From assembly GCA_027322565.1 (NCBI GenBank), contig DAHVRG010000237.1, positions 1 to 8,321 of the forward strand: 8,321 bases of DNA, in the 5' to 3' direction. Source of the stretch: Georgenia sp. Its GTDB lineage: Bacteria > Actinomycetota > Actinomycetes > Actinomycetales > Actinomycetaceae. Made by a program: the position numbers and the translations under genes. Positions 1-6,047 of the stretch are shown here, one piece after another. Within the stretch, counting starts at the first letter, position 1. Each line of letters begins with the position of its first letter. Under the pieces are notes generated by a model. That model saw only the letters and a program-made list of their open reading frames with translations. It was not told where the DNA came from and ran no database searches.

Positions 1-425
1 CCGATCTGGCCGAAGCGCAGGCCGTGGGGCCGGGCCGCACGCTGCAGGTCGGACATGATGACGCCCGGCTCGATCCGGGCGGTGCGCGCCTCGGGGTCGA
101 TCTCCAGGATGCGGTTGACGTGCCGGGAGAAGTCGACGACCACGCCCGGGCCGATGGAGTTGCCGGCGATCGACGTGCCGGCGCCGCGGGCCGTGACGGG
201 GACGCCGAGGCGGCGGGCGGTGTCGATCGCGGCGCGCGCGTCGTCGACGTCCTGGGGGACGACGACGACGTCGGGGACGACCCGGTAGTTCGACGCGTCG
301 GTGGAGTACTGGCCGCGGTAGAGGGCGTCGTCGTGGACCTCACCGTCGATCGCTGCGCGGAGGGCGAAGACGAGGTCGGTACGCGCGTCGGCCGAGATCT
401 GCGGGGCGGGTTCGGTCGTCGTCAC
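1..425 (-). CDS. FAD-binding oxidoreductase, GlcD / D-lactate dehydrogenase type (C-terminus cut by window edge)
   Basis: These are the first 141 residues of a flavoprotein that continues past the left edge. The segment is a PCMH-type (FAD_binding_4) domain: AYSTDASNYR-like motif YSTDASNYRVVPDVVVVPQD (40-59), then the FAD pyrophosphate-binding stretch TARGAGTSIAGNSIGPG (78-94), VVDFSRHVNRILEID (96-110) and ARIEPGVIMSDLQRAARPHG (116-135). YSTDASNYR at the front is common in large proteins that join this domain to a C-terminal 4Fe-4S/CCG region and oxidise D-lactate or other 2-hydroxyacids, but the deciding part is outside the window. The family usually continues FGPDPST after GLRF, whereas here it reads FGQI, a possible divergence. 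The GTG start at 425 has AGGA (433-436) seven nt upstream. The frame has no ATG before the conserved region, so the start is reasonable but not certain. Confidence 0.82.
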   Translation of the reverse strand, partial: MTTTEPAPQISADARTDLVFALRAAIDGEVHDDALYRGQYSTDASNYRVVPDVVVVPQDVDDARAAIDTARRLGVPVTARGAGTSIAGNSIGPGVVVDFSRHVNRILEIDPEARTARIEPGVIMSDLQRAARPHGLRFGQI

Positions 426-437
426 GGTTCGATCCTG

Positions 438-460
438 CCACCTGCGCGGTCTCCAGGTGG
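438..460. promoter_or_regulatory. 7-bp inverted repeat in the leader of the FAD dehydrogenase gene
   Basis: CCACCTG (438-444) and CAGGTGG (454-460) are exact reverse complements with a 9-base loop. The repeat sits in the 90-nt gap between fgd and the downstream flavin dehydrogenase gene, ending 12 nt before its GTG start. It could be an operator for an unseen regulator, a small leader hairpin, or a weak fgd terminator (no U-run follows). The overlapping CTCCAGGTGGAG (451-462) offers an alternative shorter stem. Nothing else in this gap is recognisable. Confidence 0.35.
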
Positions 461-515
461 AGCCTGTCCGGATGCGGCGTGTGTATGTGTCGGCGACGGG
501 GCGAGGACGCTCGCG

Positions 516-1520
516 TCAGGCGGAGGTCATCCGACGCAGCCGCGGGACGATCTCCTCCCCGTAGAGCTCGATGAAGCGGGCCTGGTCCGGCCCTGGAGCG
601 TGGAAGACGAGGTGCCGGAAGCCGAGGTCCACGTAGCGGCGGATCTGCTCGACGTGCTCGTCCGGGTCGTCGGACACGATCCACCGCGACGCCGCCCGTT
701 CTATCGGCAGCGCGTCGGACAGGCGCTGCATCTCGATGGGGTCCTCGACCCCGACCTTCTCCTCGGGGGAGAGCGCCAGGGCGGCCCAGTGGCGGGTGTC
801 CTCCAACGCCCGCCGCCGGTCCGGGTCGAAGGAGACCTTGACCTCCATGAGCAGGTCGAGGTCGTCGAGCGACCGTCCCGCCTGCTCGACCCCCGTCCGC
901 AGCGCGGGCAGCAGCTTCTCCGAGTAGAGCTCCGGTGCCTTGCCCGACGTCGTGATGAAGCCCTCGCCCTCCCGTCCCGCGAAGCGGGTCGCGATGGGCC
1001 CGGAGGCGCCGATGTAGATGGGGACCTGCTGCTCCGGACGGTCGTAGACCGTGGCCTTGTCGGTCCGGTAGTACTCCCCCTCGAAGCTCACCCGCTCGCC
1101 GGCCCACAGCTGCCGGATGAGCGCGACGGCCTCACGCAACCGCGCCAGCCGTTCCTTTCCGGCCGGCCACGGGATGCCCAGCGCCGCCTCGTTGAGCGAC
1201 TCTCCCGTCCCGACGCCGAGGATGATGCGACCGGGGTACAGGCAGCCCAGCGTCGCGAAGGCCTGGGCGATGACCGCCGGGTGGTAGCGGAACGTCGGGG
1301 TGAGTACCGAGGTGCCGAGCACGATCCGCTCCGTCCGGGCGCCCACCGACCCGAGCCACGGCAGCGACGCCGGGGCGTGCCCACCGTCGTGCCGCCAGGG
1401 TTGGAAGTGGTCGGAGATGAATGCCGACTCGAACCCCGCCTGCTCGGCGAGCACGACGTAGTCGGCCAGCTCTCGGGGGCCGAACTGCTCCGCCGAAGCC
1501 TTGTACCCGATCCTCAACAA
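516..1520 (-). CDS. fgd: F420-dependent glucose-6-phosphate dehydrogenase
   Basis: The product is a luciferase-like (LLM) TIM-barrel enzyme that oxidises glucose-6-phosphate to 6-phosphogluconolactone while reducing cofactor F420, thereby supplying F420H2. It follows mycobacterial FGD1 closely: [54 protein letters not shown]. Numbered from the GTG at 1526 (336 aa), Asp39, catalytic His40, Trp44 and Glu109 fall at the same positions as in FGD1. The phosphate-binding Lys196, Lys257 and Arg281 match Lys198, Lys259 and Arg283 of FGD1 after a two-residue gap, which argues for true glucose-6-phosphate specificity over other F420-dependent LLM enzymes. Start: the GTG at 1526 directly abuts GAGGA, leaving no spacer, whereas the TTG at 1520 has AGGAG (1526-1530) with a 5-nt spacer, so I prefer TTG (334 aa). 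Other TTG or GTG starts remain possible. An organism with this gene should make F420. Confidence 0.93.
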   Translation of the reverse strand: MLRIGYKASAEQFGPRELADYVVLAEQAGFESAFISDHFQPWRHDGGHAPASLPWLGSVGARTERIVLGTSVLTPTFRYHPAVIAQAFATLGCLYPGRIILGVGTGESLNEAALGIPWPAGKERLARLREAVALIRQLWAGERVSFEGEYYRTDKATVYDRPEQQVPIYIGASGPIATRFAGREGEGFITTSGKAPELYSEKLLPALRTGVEQAGRSLDDLDLLMEVKVSFDPDRRRALEDTRHWAALALSPEEKVGVEDPIEMQRLSDALPIERAASRWIVSDDPDEHVEQIRRYVDLGFRHLVFHAPGPDQARFIELYGEEIVPRLRRMTSA

Positions 1521-1525
1521 GGGCA

Positions 1526-1530
1526 CTCCT
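1526..1530 (-). promoter_or_regulatory. Ribosome binding site that decides the fgd start
   Basis: On the minus strand the sequence reads AGGAG, then TGCCC, then TTG. The GTG that would extend the protein by two residues begins inside this motif (it shares the base at 1526), so it cannot use this motif at normal spacing. The TTG at 1520 has ideal 5-nt spacing. A second TTG follows immediately at 1517. Confidence 0.6.
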
Positions 1531-1540
1531 CAGGGTGTGG

Positions 1541-1571
1541 GCCGTGCGCTCCGGACAGCGACGCGCACGGC
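1541..1571. terminator. Perfect 9-bp inverted repeat between prpC and fgd
   Basis: GCCGTGCGC (1541-1549) and GCGCACGGC (1563-1571) are exact reverse complements around a 13-base loop that itself contains TCCGGA. In the minus-strand transcript the stem begins about 33 nt after the prpC stop and ends about 10 nt before the fgd ribosome binding site. No U-run follows, so a classical intrinsic terminator is not shown. It may be a U-less actinobacterial terminator, an mRNA-stabilising hairpin at the operon 3' end, or an element affecting fgd translation. The inverted repeat is seen directly; its role is inferred. Confidence 0.5.
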
Positions 1572-1603
1572 GCGGGTCAGTGCGTACCAGGGCACGCTAC
1601 CGG

Positions 1604-2722
1604 TCACTCCACGTGCCGCTCGTCCGGACCGCTGTAGACCGACAGCGGCCGGATGAGTGCGTTCGCCTCGAGCTGCTCCATGACGTGCGCCGTCCAGCCG
1701 GTCACCCGGCTGGCGACGAACAGCGGGGTGAAGATCTCCGTGTCGAAGCCCATGAGGTGGTAGGCCGGACCGGAGGGGTAGTCCAGGTTGGGCATGATCC
1801 CCTTCCGGGAGACCATCGCGTTCTCGAGCGTGTCGTACAGCGCTGCGAGGTCGGGCCGGCCGAAGTGCTCCACGAGGGTGTCGAGCGAGGCCTTCATGCT
1901 CGGCACGCGGGAGTCGCCCTTCTTGTACACCCGGTGGCCGAAGCCCATGATCTTGCGCTTCTCGGCGAGGGCCTGCTCCAGCCAGGCCTCGGCCCGGTCG
2001 GCGCTGCCGATCTCGTCGAAGACGTGCATGACGGCCTCGTTCGCACCGCCGTGGAGCGGGCCCTTGAGTGCACCGATCGCGCCGACCACGGCGGAGTAGA
2101 GGTCCGACAGGGTCGAGGTGATGACCCGCGCGGTGAAGGTCGAGGCGTTGAAGGAGTGCTCGGCGTAGAGGATGAGGGACACGCGGAAGGCGTCGACGAC
2201 AACCTGCTCGGGCACCTCGCCGAAGGTCATGTGGAGGAAGTTCTCGGCATAGCCGAGGTCCTCGCGCGGCTCGACGAGCTCCTTTCCCCGGCGGCGCCGC
2301 TGGTCGTAGGCCACGACGGCGGGCAGCTGCGCGAGCAGGCGCACGGACTTGGCGAGGTTGGACGCGCGGGAGGAGTCCGCCGTCGTCGGGTCGTTGGCCC
2401 CGATGATGCTCACGGCAGTGCGCAGGGTGTCCATCGGGTGTGCGGTCACCGGGACGGAGTCGATGGCGTCCCGGACGTTCGGGGCGAGCTCCCGCTGGGC
2501 CCGCTCGTCCCGCTCGAGGGCGGCGAGCTGGTCCTCGGTGGGAAGCTCGCCGTGCCACAGGAGGTGGGCGACCTCCACGAAGCTGCACCGCGCGGCGAGC
2601 TCCTGGACGGGGTAGCCCCGGTAGAGCAGGGAGTTGGTCTCCGGGTTGACCTTGGAGATCGCCGTCTCGTCGACGACGACCCCGGCCAGACCCTTGCGGA
2701 TCTCGGTGGTGCCGGTGCTCAT
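1604..2722 (-). CDS. prpC: 2-methylcitrate synthase
   Basis: The 372-residue citrate synthase family enzyme condenses propionyl-CoA with oxaloacetate to 2-methylcitrate, the entry step of the methylcitrate cycle. Family residues are intact: oxaloacetate-binding His189 in AEHSFNAST, catalytic His224 in GPLHGGANEAV, His263 in GFGHRVYKKGD, Asp314 in MPNLDYPSGPAYHLMGF, and SRVTGWTAH (338-346). Length (about 370, type II short form), the early motif SKVNPETNSLLYRGYPVQEL and the LDYPSGPAYHLMG segment favour methylcitrate synthase over housekeeping citrate synthase, as does the operon position. Some such enzymes also accept acetyl-CoA, so citrate synthase activity cannot be excluded. The ATG at 2722 has GAAGGAG (2728-2734) five nt upstream, overlapping the prpB stop region. 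A 77-nt gap with an inverted repeat separates it from fgd, so it is probably the last gene of the core operon. Confidence 0.96.
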   Translation of the reverse strand: MSTGTTEIRKGLAGVVVDETAISKVNPETNSLLYRGYPVQELAARCSFVEVAHLLWHGELPTEDQLAALERDERAQRELAPNVRDAIDSVPVTAHPMDTLRTAVSIIGANDPTTADSSRASNLAKSVRLLAQLPAVVAYDQRRRRGKELVEPREDLGYAENFLHMTFGEVPEQVVVDAFRVSLILYAEHSFNASTFTARVITSTLSDLYSAVVGAIGALKGPLHGGANEAVMHVFDEIGSADRAEAWLEQALAEKRKIMGFGHRVYKKGDSRVPSMKASLDTLVEHFGRPDLAALYDTLENAMVSRKGIMPNLDYPSGPAYHLMGFDTEIFTPLFVASRVTGWTAHVMEQLEANALIRPLSVYSGPDERHVE

Positions 2723-2724
2723 GG

Positions 2725-3675
2725 TCACTCCTTCGTGGTGGACGCCGGATCGGCGGGCCGGTCCGGGACGCCGGGCGTCGATGCGAGCGTGTAGGTGAAG
2801 ATCGAGGTGTCGAAGCGGTTGTAGGCCTCGTAGTCGATGAGCTCGTAGAGGCGGGCACGGTGCTGCATCTGGTCGACGACCGGGGCGAGCGTGCCCTCGG
2901 CGAGCAGGGTGTCGAGCCCCCGCTCCGCCGCGCCCATCGCGAGGCGCAGCAGCGACACCGGGTAGATGACGATGTTGATGCCGACGTCGGCGAGCTGTGC
3001 CCTCGTGAACAGCTCGGACTTGCCGAACTCGGTCATGTTCGCCAGGACGGGGACGTCGACGGCGCGGCGCACCGCCTCGAACTCCGACAGGTCGCGCATC
3101 GCCTCGGGGAAGATCGCGTCGGCCCCGGCGTCGACCAGGGCCTTGGCCCGGTCGATCGCGGCGTCCAGCCCCTCGGCGGCGCGGATGTCGGTGCGCGCCA
3201 TGACGAGGAGGTTGGCGTCGCGGCGGGCGTCGACCGCCGCCTTGACCCGCTTGGTCGCCGTCGCGGTGTCGACGACCTGCTTGCCGTCCAGGTGGCCGCA
3301 CCGCTTGGGGTTGACCTGGTCCTCGATGTGGAGCCCGGCGACGCCGGCGTCCTCCAGCGCCTGGACGGTGCGGGCGACGTTCATCGGCTCACCGAACCCG
3401 GTGTCCGCGTCGACGAGCGCCGGCAGGTCGGTGACGCGGGCGATCTGCTGGCTGCGGCCGGCGACCTCGGTCAGCGTGGTGAGGCCGATGTCGGGCAGCC
3501 CGAGGTCGGCGGACAGGACCGCCCCGGAGATGTACACGCCGTCGAAGCCCTTGTCCTGGATGAGCTGGGCGGCCAGCGGGTTGAAGGCGCCGGGAAAGCT
3601 GAGCAGCTCACCGCTCGCCAGGCGGCGCCGCAGCGCCGCGCGCTTCTCGTGCGCCGGGGTCGTGGCGTGGAGCAT
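2725..3675 (-). CDS. prpB: 2-methylisocitrate lyase
   Basis: The 316-residue PrpB cleaves 2-methylisocitrate into pyruvate and succinate, the last step of the methylcitrate cycle. It belongs to the isocitrate lyase/PEP mutase superfamily (TIM barrel, magnesium-dependent). Visible are the substrate-loop start SFPGAFNPLAA (26-36), VDADTGFGE (88-96, metal-binding acidic residues), IEDQVNPKRCGH (117-128) with catalytic Cys126 in the KRCGH motif, ARTD (160-163), PEAM (190-193) and NMTEFGKSE (213-221). KRCGH followed by LDGK is the PrpB form and separates it from isocitrate lyase (KKCGH). The length is normal. The ATG at 3675 shares its A with the prpD stop; GAGGGG at 3684-3689 gives an 8-nt spacer. 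It is followed by prpC after 2 nt. The last 20 residues (PGVPDRPADPASTTKE) look like a disordered tail. Confidence 0.97.
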   Translation of the reverse strand: MLHATTPAHEKRAALRRRLASGELLSFPGAFNPLAAQLIQDKGFDGVYISGAVLSADLGLPDIGLTTLTEVAGRSQQIARVTDLPALVDADTGFGEPMNVARTVQALEDAGVAGLHIEDQVNPKRCGHLDGKQVVDTATATKRVKAAVDARRDANLLVMARTDIRAAEGLDAAIDRAKALVDAGADAIFPEAMRDLSEFEAVRRAVDVPVLANMTEFGKSELFTRAQLADVGINIVIYPVSLLRLAMGAAERGLDTLLAEGTLAPVVDQMQHRARLYELIDYEAYNRFDTSIFTYTLASTPGVPDRPADPASTTKE

Positions 3676-5231
3676 CAGAAGATCCCCTCGGGTGCGGTGA
3701 CCGAGCCGAGGAGCTCGGCGGGTGCGGTGACCGTGAGCCGGCCCAGCTCCTCGGCGGTGAGCTCCGGGAGCCGCTGGGCGACGTCGAGGAAGCGCTCGAT
3801 CTCCGCCTCGGGCAGGACTCCCTCGGCGAGGACGCGGAACTTGTCGACGTACTGCTCGCGGGCGAAGGGGCGGGCGCCCAGCGGGTGGGCGTCGGCGACG
3901 GCGATCTCCTCCACGATCGTCGTGCCGTCGGTCAGGGTGATCTCCACGCGGCCACCGAAGGCCTTCTCCTCCGGGTCGGCGGAGTGGTAGCGGCGGGTCC
4001 ACTCGGCGTCCTCCGCCGTGGCGATTTTCTGCCACAGCGCCACGGTGTCCGGGCGGGCGGCCCGCTCCGGGGTGTAGGAGTCGACGTGGTGCCAGCGCCC
4101 GTCCTGCAGCGCGACGGCGAAGATGTACGGGATCGAGTGGTCGAGCGTCTCGCGCGATGCTGTCGGGTCGTACTTCTGGGGGTCGTTGGCACCCGAGCCG
4201 ATGACGTAGTGCGTGTGGTGCGAGGTGTGGATGACGATGCCGGCGATCCGGTCTGCGTCCCGCAGCTCGGGGTGCTCGTGGTGGAGCTTGCGCGCCAGGT
4301 CGATGAGTGCCTGGGACTGGTACTCGGCCGAGTGCTCCTTGGTGTAGGTGTCGAGGATCGCCAGCTTCGGCGCCCCGGGAGCGGGCAGCGGCACCCGGTA
4401 GTGGGCGTCCGGACCGTCGAGCAGCCAGGCGATGACGCCGTCCTCGCCCTCGTAGATCGGCTCGGGCGATGTCTGGCCGCGCATGGCGCGGTCGACGGCC
4501 TCGACGGCCATCTTCCCGGCGAAGGCCGGGGCGTGCGCCTTCCACGTGGAGATCTGCCCCTTGCGGGACTGGCGGGTGGCCGTCGTCGTGTGCAGGGCCT
4601 GGCCGACCGCCTGGAAGATCGTCTCCTCGTCCAGCCCGAGGAGGGTGCCGATGCCGGCAGCCGCCGACGGGCCGAGGTGGGCGACGTGGTCGATCTTGTG
4701 CTCGTGCAGGCAGATCGCACGCACCAGGTTCACCTGGATCTCATAGCCGGTAGCGATACCGCGGAGGAGTTCGGCGCCGGTGAGGTTCCGGGCGTCGGCC
4801 AGGTGCTGGGCGACGGCGACGATCGCCGGGATGTTGTCGGCCGGGTGGGAGTAGTCGGCCGCGAGGAAGGTGTCGTGGTAGTCGAGCTCGCGCACGGCCA
4901 CGCCGTTGGCCCAGGCGGCCCACTCCGGGCTCACCCGCTCAGCAGGCTCCAGGCCGAACACCGTCGCGCCGGGGTTGTACGGGTGGGCCTGGGCCTGCGC
5001 GCGGGAGGCGACGGCGGGTCCGCGGGTCAGCGAGGCGGTGGCCACGGCGGCGTTGTCGATGACCCGGTTGATGATCATGTCGGTCACCGCGTCGGTGACC
5101 GGGACGCCGTCGGTCGCGACCTCGGCGATCTTCCAGGCGAGCTGGTCCTCACGCGCGAGGTTGTCCGCGCTCGGGTGGACCCGGACGTCGTGGAAGACCA
5201 TGTCGCGCGAGGCGAGACGGGCGTTGCTCAT
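3675..5231 (-). CDS. prpD: 2-methylcitrate dehydratase (MmgE/PrpD family)
   Basis: The 518-residue PrpD dehydrates 2-methylcitrate to 2-methyl-cis-aconitate, the second step of the cytosolic methylcitrate cycle. It has the MmgE/PrpD fold: a helical N-terminal domain carrying [20 protein letters not shown] (113-132), a conserved active-site stretch; [11 protein letters not shown] (185-195); [15 protein letters not shown] (222-236); then the C-terminal domain with [15 protein letters not shown] (364-378). Length and motifs are those of the bacterial PrpD branch, not of short MmgE paralogues. The start is the ATG at 5231, preceded by AAGGAGG (5242-5248) with a 10-nt spacer and overlapping the gntR stop as ATGA. 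The stop shares one base with the prpB start (TGATG). A longer open frame upstream to 5684 is antisense-free coding shadow over gntR and was discarded. The final hydration to 2-methylisocitrate needs an aconitase-like enzyme, which is not in the window. Confidence 0.96.
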   Translation of the reverse strand: MSNARLASRDMVFHDVRVHPSADNLAREDQLAWKIAEVATDGVPVTDAVTDMIINRVIDNAAVATASLTRGPAVASRAQAQAHPYNPGATVFGLEPAERVSPEWAAWANGVAVRELDYHDTFLAADYSHPADNIPAIVAVAQHLADARNLTGAELLRGIATGYEIQVNLVRAICLHEHKIDHVAHLGPSAAAGIGTLLGLDEETIFQAVGQALHTTTATRQSRKGQISTWKAHAPAFAGKMAVEAVDRAMRGQTSPEPIYEGEDGVIAWLLDGPDAHYRVPLPAPGAPKLAILDTYTKEHSAEYQSQALIDLARKLHHEHPELRDADRIAGIVIHTSHHTHYVIGSGANDPQKYDPTASRETLDHSIPYIFAVALQDGRWHHVDSYTPERAARPDTVALWQKIATAEDAEWTRRYHSADPEEKAFGGRVEITLTDGTTIVEEIAVADAHPLGARPFAREQYVDKFRVLAEGVLPEAEIERFLDVAQRLPELTAEELGRLTVTAPAELLGSVTAPEGIF

Positions 5232-5935
5232 CGAACTGCTGCCTCCTTGGCTGGTGTGGTCGGCCGCACCAGAACTGCGGCCGACTCGTGGGGTCCACGC
5301 CCGGTGAGCGCGGTGAGGATCGCGGTGAGGCTCGCCCGCAGGTGGATCGCGGTGGCCTGGGCGGCGAGGGTGCCGTCGCCGTCGGCGACCGCCTCGGCGA
5401 TGAGGCGGTGCTCCTGCGCCGCCTGGACGAGCCGTGAGTGGTCGTCGCGGGAGAGTCTGCGCGCGCGGGCGACCTGCGAGCGCAGCGCGGTGAGCGCCCG
5501 CTGGAGCGCGGGGCTCCCCATCGCCTCGTCGAGCGCGGTGTCGAGCTCGGCGACGAGCCCGTAGTACGTCGTGTGGTCGGGGTCGCCGGGGGACAGCAGG
5601 GCCGCCGCCTCCGCGAAGCGCTCCGCGAGGCGGCGGAACACGTCCGGCTCGCGCCGCTGGGCCGCCAGCCGGGCGGCCTGGCACTCCAGTGCCTCCCGCA
5701 GCTCGAACAGGTGCCGGACGTCGTCGGGCGAGATGGTCGAGACCCGGTAGGTCCTGCCCTTGCCGACGACGGCGAGGCCCTCGGCCTCGAGCCGACGCAG
5801 CGCCTCCCGCAGTGGGGTGCGAGAGACGCCGAGCCGGTCGGACTGCTCGACCTCGGCAAGCGGAGCCCCCGGGGAGAGACGACCCAGGACGATCTCCTGC
5901 CGGAGCCTGGTGTAAGCGAGGTCACTGGCGCGCAC
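5228..5935 (-). CDS. GntR-family (FCD subgroup) transcriptional regulator of the prp operon
   Basis: A 235-residue regulator. The N-terminal winged helix (about 5-68) shows [17 protein letters not shown], the recognition region [20 protein letters not shown] (36-55) and the wing GKGRTYRVS. The C-terminal all-helical FCD ligand domain spans about 72-212. FCD domains usually bind metal and an acid ligand with Asp-x3-His, His and His. Here I see Asp132, then Asp136 where the first His normally sits, then His176 (QEHRLI) and His198 (AIHLRAS), so the site is altered. Its TGA overlaps the prpD ATG by 4 nt (ATGA), and a palindrome lies just upstream. It is therefore likely the autoregulated local repressor of prpDBC; the natural effector may be 2-methylcitrate, but this is inference. 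The start is uncertain: GTG 5935 with GAGG close by, or TTG 5944 with AGGGG four nt upstream (238 residues). Confidence 0.9.
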   Translation of the reverse strand: MRASDLAYTRLRQEIVLGRLSPGAPLAEVEQSDRLGVSRTPLREALRRLEAEGLAVVGKGRTYRVSTISPDDVRHLFELREALECQAARLAAQRREPDVFRRLAERFAEAAALLSPGDPDHTTYYGLVAELDTALDEAMGSPALQRALTALRSQVARARRLSRDDHSRLVQAAQEHRLIAEAVADGDGTLAAQATAIHLRASLTAILTALTGRGPHESAAVLVRPTTPAKEAAVR

Positions 5936-5961
5936 GGTCCTCAATGTACCCCTGTCGAGGA

Positions 5962-5980
5962 GCAGATGTATACAGTCTGC
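5962..5980. promoter_or_regulatory. Palindromic operator, probable GntR binding site
   Basis: The sequence GCAGATGTATACAGTCTGC contains a perfect 8-bp palindrome TGTATACA (5967-5974) flanked by complementary arms GCAGA and TCTGC, with one extra base on one side. GntR-family regulators of the FCD class commonly recognise short AT-rich palindromes with GT...AC half-sites, and TGTATACA is of this kind. It lies about 27 nt ahead of the proposed gntR start and within a 112-nt gap, where it could overlap or follow the promoter. I infer that it serves autoregulation of gntR and control of the prp genes. No -35/-10 pair is convincing enough to call. Confidence 0.65.
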
Positions 5981-6015
5981 CACCAGTCCAGGCCGTTCTG
6001 CCGGTCGGAACGGCA

Positions 6016-6027
6016 CTGTGCATACAG
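6016..6027. promoter_or_regulatory. Second, partial GntR-type site upstream of gntR-prp
   Basis: The plus strand reads CTGTGCATACAG. On the minus strand it contains CTGTATGCA, against CTGTATACA at the main palindrome, so eight of nine positions agree. The two copies have the same orientation and start 52 bp apart, close to five helical turns, so two bound dimers would sit on the same DNA face. It is only a half-palindrome (CTGT...ACAG outer arms, mismatched centre). Its status as an operator is inference from the match and spacing. Confidence 0.4.
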
Positions 6028-6047
6028 CAGCCCGGACCTCGCCGTCG

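Noticed and set aside
250..290. Short tandem-like run of GAC/GTC triplets
   Set aside because: It encodes the VVVVPQDVDD stretch of the flavin dehydrogenase and needs no repeat explanation.
24..1637. Long plus-strand open frame (537 codons) opposite fgd and the flavin dehydrogenase gene
   Set aside because: Product is Arg/Gly/Val-rich without domain resemblance and spans two real minus-strand genes. High GC lowers stop frequency, so this is an antisense shadow.
1421..2794. Plus-strand open frame opposite prpC
   Set aside because: No recognisable domain; it mirrors prpC codons and runs into the fgd N-terminus region.
3885..5564. Long plus-strand open frame (559 codons) opposite prpD and gntR
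   Set aside because: Low-complexity Val/Gly/Arg/Asp translation crossing two genes with clear family motifs on the other strand; shadow frame.
5232..5684. Upstream extension of the prpD frame
   Set aside because: The extension is Arg/Pro/Gly-rich, lies over gntR in another frame, and PrpD homology begins at the ATG with its own ribosome binding site at 5231.
5936..6047. Promoter hexamers for gntR (for example TACATT near 5943-5948)
   Set aside because: A TANNNT match exists but no good -35 partner lies at 16-18 bp, and it would overlap the proposed start; not supported enough to list.
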